This document shows positions 7,724 through 14,676 of a stretch of DNA of 14,676 nucleotides, in pieces. The translations under genes were made by a program, and so were the position numbers. This DNA is from Flavobacteriaceae bacterium (GTDB lineage Bacteria; Bacteroidota; Bacteroidia; Flavobacteriales; Flavobacteriaceae): positions 1 to 14,676 of the forward strand of contig NZQO01000128.1 of NCBI GenBank assembly GCA_002693605.1. Reading direction: 5' to 3'. Position 1 is the stretch's first letter, and each line of letters starts with the position of its first letter. The notes under the pieces were generated by a model, which was not told the origin of the DNA, did not search any database, and saw nothing but the letters and a program-made list of their open reading frames with translations.

Positions 7724-10700
7724 ATGGCAAGAAATAAAGAAAACACAGTACAGAAATTCAACAAGATTTCTATTGGTTTGGCCTCTCCAGAATCTATTCT
7801 GGCAGAGTCGCGCGGCGAGGTGCTAAAACCGGAAACGATCAACTACCGTACGCACAAACCTGAGCGTGACGGCCTTTTCTGTGAGCGTATTTTTGGTCCA
7901 GTAAAGGACTATGAATGTGCCTGTGGTAAATATAAACGTATTCGCTACAAGGGGATTGTTTGTGACCGTTGTGGTGTAGAGGTAACCGAGAAGAAAGTAC
8001 GTCGCGACCGCGTGGGCCACATCAATTTAGTGGTGCCCGTCGCGCACATATGGTACTTCCGCAGTTTGCCCAACAAGATAGGCTACTTACTTGGACTGCC
8101 TTCCAAGAAGTTAGATATGATTATTTACTACGAACGTTACGTGGTAATCCAGGCAGGAATTGCGAAATACGAAGACGGCGAGCCCGTTAAGAAAATGGAT
8201 TTCCTAACCGAGGAAGAGTACCTTTCTATTTTAGATACCGTGCCTCAGGAAAACCAATATCTGGACGATAGCGACCCGAACAAGTTCATCGCCAAGATGG
8301 GAGCAGAGTGCTTGATCGATTTGTTAAACCGAATCGACCTAGACGCCCTATCTTACGATTTACGTCACAAGGCGAACAACGAAACTTCCAAGCAGCGTAA
8401 GACCGAGGCACTAAAGCGCCTTCAGGTAGTAGAAGCGCTTCGCGAGGCGAACAAGAACCGCGAGAACAAGCCCGAGTGGATGATCATGAAGGTAATTCCG
8501 GTGATCCCGCCAGAGTTGCGCCCATTGGTGCCGTTAGATGGTGGCCGTTTCGCGACTTCCGATTTGAACGACCTATACCGTCGGGTAATTATCCGAAACA
8601 ACCGTTTGAAGCGTTTGATGGAAATCAAGGCGCCAGAAGTAATCCTCCGAAACGAGAAGCGTATGCTTCAGGAATCGGTAGATTCACTTTTTGACAACAC
8701 ACGTAAGTCTTCCGCAGTAAAAACCGATAGCAACCGTCCGCTAAAATCGCTTTCCGATTCATTGAAAGGAAAGCAAGGACGTTTCCGCCAAAACTTACTT
8801 GGTAAGCGGGTAGATTATTCGGCCCGTTCGGTAATCGTTGTAGGACCCGAATTGAAATTATACGAATGTGGTCTTCCGAAGGATATGGCCGCAGAGCTGT
8901 ACAAGCCGTTTGTAATCCGTAAGCTCATTGAGCGCGGTATTGTTAAGACGGTAAAGTCGGCCAAGAAAATTATCGATAAAAAAGAGCCCGTAGTTTGGGA
9001 TATCCTGGAAAATGTTTTGAAAGGGCACCCAGTGCTCTTGAACCGTGCCCCTACGCTTCACCGTTTGGGTATCCAGGCATTCCAGCCAAAACTGATTGAA
9101 GGTAAGGCAATCCAGCTGCACCCATTGGTTTGTACGGCTTTTAACGCCGACTTTGATGGCGACCAGATGGCGGTGCACCTTCCATTGGGCCCAGAGGCAA
9201 TTTTGGAAGCACAATTGCTCATGTTGGCATCGCACAATATTCTGAACCCTGCAAATGGTTCGCCAGTGGCGGTACCATCTCAAGATATGGTATTGGGTCT
9301 TTACTATATGACCAAGTTGCGTAAGTCTACCGATGACCACAAGGTTAAGGGCGAAGGGTTAACCTTCTACTCGGCCGAAGAGGTTATCATTGCCTACAAT
9401 GAAAAGCGCGTAGACCTAAATGCCGAAATAAAAATTAGAACCAAAGATTTCAACGAAAACGGAGAGTTGGTAAAGCAAATTATCACCACCACCGTTGGCC
9501 GTGTTATCTTTAACGAGGAAGTACCCGAAGAAGCTGGCTACATCAATGAGGTTTTGACCAAGAAATCGCTTCGCGATATTATTGGCGGAATCCTTAAGGT
9601 AACCAGCGTGCCGAAGACGGCAGCTTTCCTTGACGAAATAAAAACGTTGGGCTATAAGTTCGCATTCGAGGGCGGATTATCGTTCAGCTTGGGAGATATC
9701 ATTATTCCTGCCGAAAAGCAGGCGATGATTGAAGATGCCAATAGACAGGTAGATACAATTGTAGGAAACTACAACATGGGTCTTATTACCAACAACGAGC
9801 GCTACAACCAGGTAATTGATATCTGGACCGCTACCAACGCAGAGTTGACCGAGCTTTCTATGAAGCGTATTCGAGAGGACCAACAAGGTTTCAACTCGGT
9901 ATATATGATGCTCGATTCAGGTGCGCGTGGTTCGAAAGAGCAGATTCGCCAGCTAACCGGTATGCGTGGTTTGATGGCCAAGCCGAAAAAATCGAACTCG
10001 GGCGGTGGAGAAATTATTGAGAACCCGATTCTCTCTAACTTTAAGGAAGGACTTTCCATCCTTGAGTACTTTATCTCTACCCACGGTGCCCGTAAGGGAC
10101 TTGCCGATACCGCACTAAAAACGGCCGATGCCGGGTACTTGACCCGTCGATTGGTAGACGTTTCGCAAGACGTTATCATTAACATCGAAGATTGTGGTAC
10201 GTTGCGCGGAATCGAGGTTTCTGCCTTAAAGAAGAACGAAGAGATCGTCGAGTCGCTCGAAGATCGAATTATTGGTAGAACAGCACTCAACAATGTTTAC
10301 AACCCACTTACCAAAGATGTTTTGGTAGGAGCGGGTGAGCATATTACCGAAGAAATAGCCCGGGTAATTACCCAGTCGCCGGTAGAAAGCGTTGAAGTAC
10401 GCTCTGCCCTAACGTGCGAGGCTAAGCAAGGTATCTGTTCTCAATGTTACGGCCGTAACCTTGCCACCAACAAAATGGTTCAGCGCGGTGAAGCCGTAGG
10501 TGTCGTGGCCGCCCAATCTATTGGTGAGCCCGGTACACAGCTTACGTTGCGCACTTTCCACGTGGGTGGTATTGCAGGTAACATTTCAGAAGAAAACAAA
10601 TTGGTTGTTAAGTACAACGGTAGGGCCGAGATTGAGGACCTTAAGACCGTGAAGGGAGAAGATGCAGAAGGCAACCAAGTCGATATCGTTATTTCCCGTA

Positions 10701-12022
10701 CTTCAGAAATTAAGTTGATAGACGAGAAAACCGGAATTACATTGAGTACCAACAACATTCCTTACGGTTCAACCCTGTTCGTGAAGGACGGCGACAAGCT
10801 GAAGGCGGGTGCTGTGGTATGCCAGTGGGATCCGTACAACGGTGTTATCATTTCTGAATTTGCCGGTAAGATCAAGTACGAAAATATCGTGCAAGGTGTT
10901 ACCTACCAAGTGGAAATTGATGAACAGACAGGTTTCCAGGAAAAGGTGATTTCAGAATCTCGTGACAAGAAGCGAATTCCTACCCTACAAATTCTTGGGA
11001 AGAAAGATGAAGTGATTCGATCTTATAACCTGCCCGTTGGCGCCCACATTATGGTGGACGATGGCGACAAGATCAAGATCGGTAAGGTATTGGTGAAGAT
11101 TCCTCGTAAATCTGCCAAGGCGGGTGATATTACGGGAGGTCTGCCACGAGTAACCGAATTGTTCGAGGCGCGTAACCCTTCCAACCCTGCGGTTGTAAGT
11201 GAGATTGACGGTGTCGTTTCCTTTGGAAAGATAAAGCGCGGTAACCGTGAGATTATCGTAGAGAGCAAATTGGGCGAGGTCACCAAATATTTGGTGAAAT
11301 TGAGCAATCAGATCTTGGTTCAGGAAAACGATTACGTTCGTGCCGGGATGCCACTTTCCGACGGTTCCATTACGCCAGAGGACATCCTCCGTATCGAGGG
11401 ACCATCTGCGGTACAGCAGTACTTGGTAAACGAGGTGCAGGAAGTATATCGTTTACAGGGGGTGAAGATCAACGACAAGCACTTCGAGGTGGTCGTTCGC
11501 CAAATGATGCGTAAGGTACAGATCGTCGACAGTGGCGACACTACTTTCTTGGAAAACCAATTGGTGCACAAGGACGACTTCATTGAGGAGAACGATAAGA
11601 TCTTCGGAATGAAAGTAGTCGATGAGGCCGGTGATTCAGAAAACCTGAAGGAAGGACAGATAGTATCGCCACGTGAGCTGCGCGACGAGAACTCTATGTT
11701 GAAACGGGGCGATAAGGCCCTTGTGGTAGCCCGCGATGCGGTACCCGCTACGGCAACGCCAATTTTACAGGGTATCACGAGAGCGTCGTTACAGACCAAG
11801 TCGTTTATTTCTGCGGCATCCTTCCAGGAAACCACCAAGGTATTGAACGAAGCTGCGGTAAGCGGTAAGATCGATACGTTGGAAGGACTGAAGGAAAACG
11901 TTATTGTGGGGCACAAGATTCCAGCCGGAACCGGACTGCGCGAATACGATTCCATAATCGTTGGCAGCAAGGAAGAGCTAGAGGAAATGACCCGGGAAAA
12001 ACAGGAAGTAAACTATAATTAA
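7724..12022 (+). CDS. rpoC: DNA-directed RNA polymerase subunit beta'
   Basis: This is the catalytic beta' subunit, 1432 residues. The first zinc site is C65-x-C67-x12-C80-x2-C83. The active-site Mg-binding loop NADFDGDQM is at residues 474-482 (D476, D478, D480). The second zinc site uses C824, C898, C905 and C908. The bridge-helix region has [20 protein letters not shown]. The trigger loop starts [18 protein letters not shown] (about 932-949) and resumes at [19 protein letters not shown] (from 1134). The roughly 185 residues between are a trigger-loop insert like E. coli SI3. All catalytic and metal residues are present. The ATG at 7724 is 95 bases after rpoB. The expected partners are RpoB, RpoA, RpoZ and sigma. 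A strong terminator follows 28 bases after the stop. Confidence 0.99.
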   Translation: MARNKENTVQKFNKISIGLASPESILAESRGEVLKPETINYRTHKPERDGLFCERIFGPVKDYECACGKYKRIRYKGIVCDRCGVEVTEKKVRRDRVGHINLVVPVAHIWYFRSLPNKIGYLLGLPSKKLDMIIYYERYVVIQAGIAKYEDGEPVKKMDFLTEEEYLSILDTVPQENQYLDDSDPNKFIAKMGAECLIDLLNRIDLDALSYDLRHKANNETSKQRKTEALKRLQVVEALREANKNRENKPEWMIMKVIPVIPPELRPLVPLDGGRFATSDLNDLYRRVIIRNNRLKRLMEIKAPEVILRNEKRMLQESVDSLFDNTRKSSAVKTDSNRPLKSLSDSLKGKQGRFRQNLLGKRVDYSARSVIVVGPELKLYECGLPKDMAAELYKPFVIRKLIERGIVKTVKSAKKIIDKKEPVVWDILENVLKGHPVLLNRAPTLHRLGIQAFQPKLIEGKAIQLHPLVCTAFNADFDGDQMAVHLPLGPEAILEAQLLMLASHNILNPANGSPVAVPSQDMVLGLYYMTKLRKSTDDHKVKGEGLTFYSAEEVIIAYNEKRVDLNAEIKIRTKDFNENGELVKQIITTTVGRVIFNEEVPEEAGYINEVLTKKSLRDIIGGILKVTSVPKTAAFLDEIKTLGYKFAFEGGLSFSLGDIIIPAEKQAMIEDANRQVDTIVGNYNMGLITNNERYNQVIDIWTATNAELTELSMKRIREDQQGFNSVYMMLDSGARGSKEQIRQLTGMRGLMAKPKKSNSGGGEIIENPILSNFKEGLSILEYFISTHGARKGLADTALKTADAGYLTRRLVDVSQDVIINIEDCGTLRGIEVSALKKNEEIVESLEDRIIGRTALNNVYNPLTKDVLVGAGEHITEEIARVITQSPVESVEVRSALTCEAKQGICSQCYGRNLATNKMVQRGEAVGVVAAQSIGEPGTQLTLRTFHVGGIAGNISEENKLVVKYNGRAEIEDLKTVKGEDAEGNQVDIVISRTSEIKLIDEKTGITLSTNNIPYGSTLFVKDGDKLKAGAVVCQWDPYNGVIISEFAGKIKYENIVQGVTYQVEIDEQTGFQEKVISESRDKKRIPTLQILGKKDEVIRSYNLPVGAHIMVDDGDKIKIGKVLVKIPRKSAKAGDITGGLPRVTELFEARNPSNPAVVSEIDGVVSFGKIKRGNREIIVESKLGEVTKYLVKLSNQILVQENDYVRAGMPLSDGSITPEDILRIEGPSAVQQYLVNEVQEVYRLQGVKINDKHFEVVVRQMMRKVQIVDSGDTTFLENQLVHKDDFIEENDKIFGMKVVDEAGDSENLKEGQIVSPRELRDENSMLKRGDKALVVARDAVPATATPILQGITRASLQTKSFISAASFQETTKVLNEAAVSGKIDTLEGLKENVIVGHKIPAGTGLREYDSIIVGSKEELEEMTREKQEVNYN

Positions 12023-12050
12023 TACAGCTACCCGTAAAACGGTAATTTTA

Positions 12051-12084
12051 GGAAAATCCCGCTATAGGCGGGATTTTTCTTTTT
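12051..12084 (+). terminator. Intrinsic terminator after rpoC
   Basis: Bases 12051-12062 pair with 12068-12079: 12 pairs including one G-U, with a TATAG loop. The core is ATCCCGC/GCGGGAT, and T-rich sequence runs through the descending arm to 12084. This is a classical terminator shape and the strongest end signal of the polymerase operon. The DUF3467 gene starts only 36 bases later, so that gene needs read-through or its own promoter. Confidence 0.88.
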
Positions 12085-12120
12085 ATATTGGAACGAGAAA
12101 CTAACGTAATAAAAAGTAAC

Positions 12121-12447
12121 ATGTCTGACGAAGAAAAAAACAAAAAGCCACAACAGCAAGGACAGTTGAATATTGAACTCGATGAAAGCGTTGCCCAAGG
12201 TATTTATAGCAACCTGGCCATTATTAACCATTCACAGACCGAGTTTGTTATGGATTTTGTGAGTATAATGCCCGGTGTTCCTAAAAGTAAGGTAAAGTCC
12301 AGAATAATATTGACACCTCAACACGCCAAGCGCCTATTGCGCGCTTTGGGCGATAACGTACAGCGTTTCGAGAAAGCCCACGGAAAGATTAAGGAACAGG
12401 ACCAACCGCCCATTCCGATGAATTTTGGCCCCACTGGGGAAGCATAA
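12121..12447 (+). CDS. DUF3467 domain protein
   Basis: This is a small protein of 108 residues, recognised by the pattern of the DUF3467 family, whose biochemical role is not known. After a hydrophilic Lys/Gln-rich tail (residues 1-15), the conserved part begins GQLNIELDESVAQGIYSNLA. It continues with HSQTEFVMDFVSIMPG, SKVKSRIILTPQHAKRLLRA and a C-terminal helix, ending in a Pro-rich tail (about 96-108). No signal peptide or membrane segment is seen. A TTG start at 12088 is possible in frame, but ATG 12121 gives the family-like N-terminus and avoids overlap with the rpoC terminator. From memory, genes of this family often follow rpoC in Bacteroidota, which suggests a link to transcription or translation, but that is inference. 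A terminator follows 3 bases after the stop. Confidence 0.9.
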   Translation: MSDEEKNKKPQQQGQLNIELDESVAQGIYSNLAIINHSQTEFVMDFVSIMPGVPKSKVKSRIILTPQHAKRLLRALGDNVQRFEKAHGKIKEQDQPPIPMNFGPTGEA

Positions 12448-12450
12448 GAA

Positions 12451-12479
12451 AAAGAGCCTTTTAAAGGCTCTTTTTTTTT
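12451..12479 (+). terminator. Intrinsic terminator after the DUF3467 gene
   Basis: AAAGAGCC (12451-12458) pairs with GGCTCTTT (12466-12473); two further T-A pairs can close the loop. A run of nine T residues (12471-12479) follows. This is a textbook rho-independent terminator and marks the end of the housekeeping cluster. Confidence 0.93.
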
Positions 12480-12783
12480 ATGCTAGATTCAAAAAAACTG
12501 AGGATAATCTATATTAATTTAGGCTGTTTGAAACAGATAAATTTGATTTATGTATGGGAATATATAAGCGCTTTACGATTGTAAATTACTTATTTGTACG
12601 ATTTTACACATGCTTTTTATAGAGGATTTCTCGACTTTATGTGTAGTTCAGCGAATATAAATTGGGTTATATCGAAAAAGGAGAAATCTGTGTAGGAAAA
12701 ATCTGAACACAACCTATCTTTGACGATAATTGCTTGAGTCCCAGTTAACGAAAGTTAAGTCGAGCAACGAAACCCAAATTGAT
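12480..12783. other. AT-rich gene-free spacer
   Basis: No convincing coding frame is present on either strand. The stretch is clearly richer in A and T than the genes on both sides. It contains two exact matches to the Bacteroidota -7 promoter element TAnnTTTG (12538-12545 and 12715-12722). It also contains an inverted repeat TACACAT (12605-12611) / ATGTGTA (12639-12645) with a 27-base gap. It probably serves as the upstream control region of the secreted protein genes that follow. A small RNA cannot be excluded by eye. Confidence 0.6.
12715..12722 (+). promoter_or_regulatory. Candidate Bacteroidota -7 promoter element
   Basis: TATCTTTG matches TAnnTTTG exactly and lies 61 bases upstream of the preferred start of the next gene, so transcription would begin near 12729 with a leader of about 55 bases. 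I see no clear TTG -33 element about 19-21 bases upstream, which weakens the call. It also argues against the upstream TTG start at 12730, which would sit at the very 5' end of the message. Confidence 0.45.
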
Positions 12784-13935
12784 ATGATGATACCTACTGT
12801 GCACTCGATCGTTAAGAGAGCTTCCACATGTATTTTTGCCATGAGCGTTGCTTTCTTGTTTAATCACGGTTCAACCTACTGCCAAACGCAAGCGCCTTCT
12901 ATTACTACCGGGGTGTCTTTTCAATGGTCCGATACCCAGGCTACAACCAACAACCCAGCCACCATTAAATCTATTACGGTGAACGGCACGGTGTTCCAAT
13001 CAGTGGCCGTTCCTTCAGCCTATGCGCTAAAACGGTTAGGGCCCGACGGGCATAACTTCAATAGTGTTATTCGGAACGGTACTGTAGTGAACAATAATAG
13101 TTCTAACGTTAATTGGAACGCGAACGCGTTAGCCGCTTTTCAGGATAGAAACCTGAACCATTATTTTAACTCCACTTATAACGGCCGTAATTTGTGCGGA
13201 AATTTCGGTGCGGTATCCACCACCGATGCACAGATCCAATCATTAATATACAATCCTGGCATTCCGTCTAATGACGGCGGAATTATCGCCATATCTGAGC
13301 GTAACGCCAACAACTGCTATTATATCTCCGTTTACGGAATCCCCAACGGGGGAGGGCCAGAACAGTATTTGGGCGATACATTTGTACGCTCCAATTCAAC
13401 CCAAACCGGTCCCAAGTACAACCCACCCCCAGCGGGCGTAGATTACTGGAATTCGGGACGCGTGGTAGAGAACAACGGTACGATTGGTATCGCCTTATTT
13501 TATTTAAAGGATCTAGCGCCCATAGGATCAATTATTACGAGAGTAGATTTGATGGCGGCTACGGTCGATCACGGTGATGGTAAATTTTTTATAATGCAAC
13601 CGTATGCCGTTCCAAAAACCGAAACTGCCTGTATGAGCCAGGAATTCTTTGGCACACTCAGCGGAAATAACGTGCCAAGGGGTTCTACCTTTACCTTATT
13701 GTCCGGCCCTACACCCGAGGGACGTGATTTTACATTAAACAGCAACGGAACTTATTCGTACGAACCCGTACCCGGTTTTACAGGCGAGGTAACGTTTGAT
13801 TACCAGGTTTGCCTGCCCGCCCCCAATCAATCTATTTGCGATCAATCTACGGTAACCCTCAACTTTATTACCGGTCCCAATACGGGCTGCGAGTGCTCAA
13901 ACGGCAATGCCGATGGGCCAATGTTGCAAAATTGA
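12784..13935 (+). CDS. Exported protein of unknown function with C-terminal Ig/cadherin-like domain
   Basis: I do not recognise a named family for most of this protein. From ATG 12784 (a second ATG follows at 12787) it has 383 residues. The N-terminus looks like a Sec signal peptide: a short basic segment with KR, then the hydrophobic ASTCIFAMSVAFLF, then a polar region ending near STYCQTQA. There is no clear lipobox. The central part is rich in Asn, Thr, Gly and aromatic residues, with stretches such as NDGGIIAISERNANNCYYIS and DYWNSGRVVENNGTIGIALF, likely beta-sandwich. Residues about 283-360 carry the pattern FTLNSNGTYSYEPVPGFTG and then FDYQVC, typical of bacterial Ig/cadherin-like repeats. 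Six C-terminal-region cysteines include C283, C343, C352, C369 and C371, which may form disulfides. The protein ends soon after that domain, with no type IX sorting domain visible. A frame extension to TTG 12730 is less likely. Confidence 0.8.
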   Translation: MMIPTVHSIVKRASTCIFAMSVAFLFNHGSTYCQTQAPSITTGVSFQWSDTQATTNNPATIKSITVNGTVFQSVAVPSAYALKRLGPDGHNFNSVIRNGTVVNNNSSNVNWNANALAAFQDRNLNHYFNSTYNGRNLCGNFGAVSTTDAQIQSLIYNPGIPSNDGGIIAISERNANNCYYISVYGIPNGGGPEQYLGDTFVRSNSTQTGPKYNPPPAGVDYWNSGRVVENNGTIGIALFYLKDLAPIGSIITRVDLMAATVDHGDGKFFIMQPYAVPKTETACMSQEFFGTLSGNNVPRGSTFTLLSGPTPEGRDFTLNSNGTYSYEPVPGFTGEVTFDYQVCLPAPNQSICDQSTVTLNFITGPNTGCECSNGNADGPMLQN

Positions 13936-13984
13936 GTTGCCGTAATTTTTAAAGGAAAAGTGTTTCACACCTAAATAGCTACTT

Positions 13985-14676
13985 ATGAAAAATTTATCTA
14001 CCCTTAGCATACTTTTTATACTTACCATTTTGCCTACTATGGCACAGGTGGGTATTGGCACTGTGACACCGCAACAGGCTTTGCACATTGCCGGCGATCG
14101 TAGCACCATTCGCATTGATGGCTTGAATAGCAGCAACCATCCCGAAAATCAGGGAGGTGCATCGATGTACAACGTAATGGTGAACTCGGAGGGCGACTTG
14201 GCAATTGGTCAAATGTCTGGAGAGGTATTTTCCGGACCCATTGTGTCCAGCCCCGTCCTGGTGAGAACAACTGCAAATTCGGGATTGAACGCATCTGAAA
14301 TTTCAACAAAAAGTTTCACCTTAACCCAGCGTGCAATGGTGGTCATCACCTATTATATCTCTATGGAATTTGATGGATACAACAGTGCCGCAAAGATTGA
14401 TGATGGGCGGGCGAAAGTGGCCCACAACTATTTTTATTTGGGCAATGGCACCACGGCGAACCCAGCCAAAGCTTATGGAATGACCAGCTCGGTCTACTCT
14501 AACGTAAATTGTGATGCTGCCACGGGATACATTTTCAATTCGAGGTCTACTACTTTATTGTTGGAAGCCGGCACCCATAGCATCCATATGCAAGGTGCGG
14601 TCTTTGGGGGCGATCTCAATGCCGAGGCCGCCTTTCAGGTAGGTTTTGGAGCTATTGACCGTCTAGATATTAGTGC
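13985..14676 (+). CDS. Secreted protein with VGIGT N-terminal motif, 3' end outside window
   Basis: The frame opens at ATG 13985 and stays open to the end of the window (230 complete codons), so the C-terminus is missing. The start MKNLSTLSILFILTILPTMA is a clean Sec signal peptide with likely cleavage before QVGIGT. A mature N-terminus of the VGIGTxxPxxALHI type, here VGIGTVTPQQALHI, is common in secreted Bacteroidota proteins, often large surface or fibre-like ones. The following IRIDGLNSSNHPENQGG and YNVMVNSEGDLAIG fit the same style. Beyond about residue 100 the sequence is beta-rich and of no family I recognise. It lies 49 bases after the previous secreted-protein gene on the same strand, with no terminator between, so the two are probably co-transcribed and may act together at the cell surface. 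Confidence 0.8.
   Translation, partial: MKNLSTLSILFILTILPTMAQVGIGTVTPQQALHIAGDRSTIRIDGLNSSNHPENQGGASMYNVMVNSEGDLAIGQMSGEVFSGPIVSSPVLVRTTANSGLNASEISTKSFTLTQRAMVVITYYISMEFDGYNSAAKIDDGRAKVAHNYFYLGNGTTANPAKAYGMTSSVYSNVNCDAATGYIFNSRSTTLLLEAGTHSIHMQGAVFGGDLNAEAAFQVGFGAIDRLDIS

Noticed and set aside
11332..11970. 212-codon open frame on the minus strand inside rpoC
   Set aside because: Shadow of rpoC codon usage, with Ser/Thr-rich low-information protein and no family resemblance.
13994..14309. Minus-strand open frames opposite the last gene
   Set aside because: The plus-strand frame from 13985 has a signal peptide and a VGIGT motif and is open to the window end. The reverse frames have no such support.
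1..14676. CRISPR arrays, transposases, phage genes, toxin-antitoxin or defence systems
   Set aside because: No spaced direct repeats, terminal inverted repeats or matching proteins were seen. The region is a conserved housekeeping cluster plus two secreted proteins.

Overview
The window is a core housekeeping locus of a Bacteroidota bacterium, most likely a member of the Flavobacteriia. Four things point there: the order tuf, tRNA-Trp, secE, nusG, rplK, rplA, rplJ, rplL, rpoB, rpoC; a DUF3467 gene directly after rpoC; A-rich gene leaders with no clear Shine-Dalgarno sequence; and TAnnTTTG-type promoter elements next to signal-peptide proteins of a style common in this group (one starts its mature part with QVGIGT). 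I cannot name the genus.

Layout. Positions 1-581 hold the C-terminal half of EF-Tu (tuf), cut by the window edge. A long terminator-like hairpin (598-639) follows and abuts tRNA-Trp (643-718). Next come secE, nusG and the ribosomal stalk genes rplK (L11), rplA (L1), rplJ (L10) and rplL (L7/L12), up to 3678. Then come rpoB (3816-7628) and rpoC (7724-12022), encoding the two large RNA polymerase subunits, and a small DUF3467 protein (12121-12447). All of these are on the + strand with short gaps, as in a transcription-translation supercluster. EF-Tu delivers aminoacyl-tRNA to the L7/L12 stalk, which is anchored by L10 and L11. SecE is part of the secretion channel. NusG rides on the polymerase made by rpoB and rpoC.

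Several boundaries carry a strong RNA hairpin: after tuf, between rplL and rpoB, between rpoB and rpoC, after rpoC, and after DUF3467. The hairpins inside the cluster are the most interesting part of the region. They may act as attenuators or RNA processing sites that set the ratio of the products, and the tuf-tRNA hairpin has an alternative pairing that would invade the tRNA acceptor stem.

After a gene-free stretch (12448-12783) containing a terminator and a candidate Bacteroidota promoter, two exported proteins of unknown function follow, probably as a pair: a 383-residue protein with a C-terminal Ig/cadherin-like domain (12784-13935), and a second secreted protein that runs off the window end (13985-14676).

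I found no CRISPR array, mobile element, defence system or other clearly novel multi-gene system. The catalytic and binding motifs checked in the housekeeping genes are intact.
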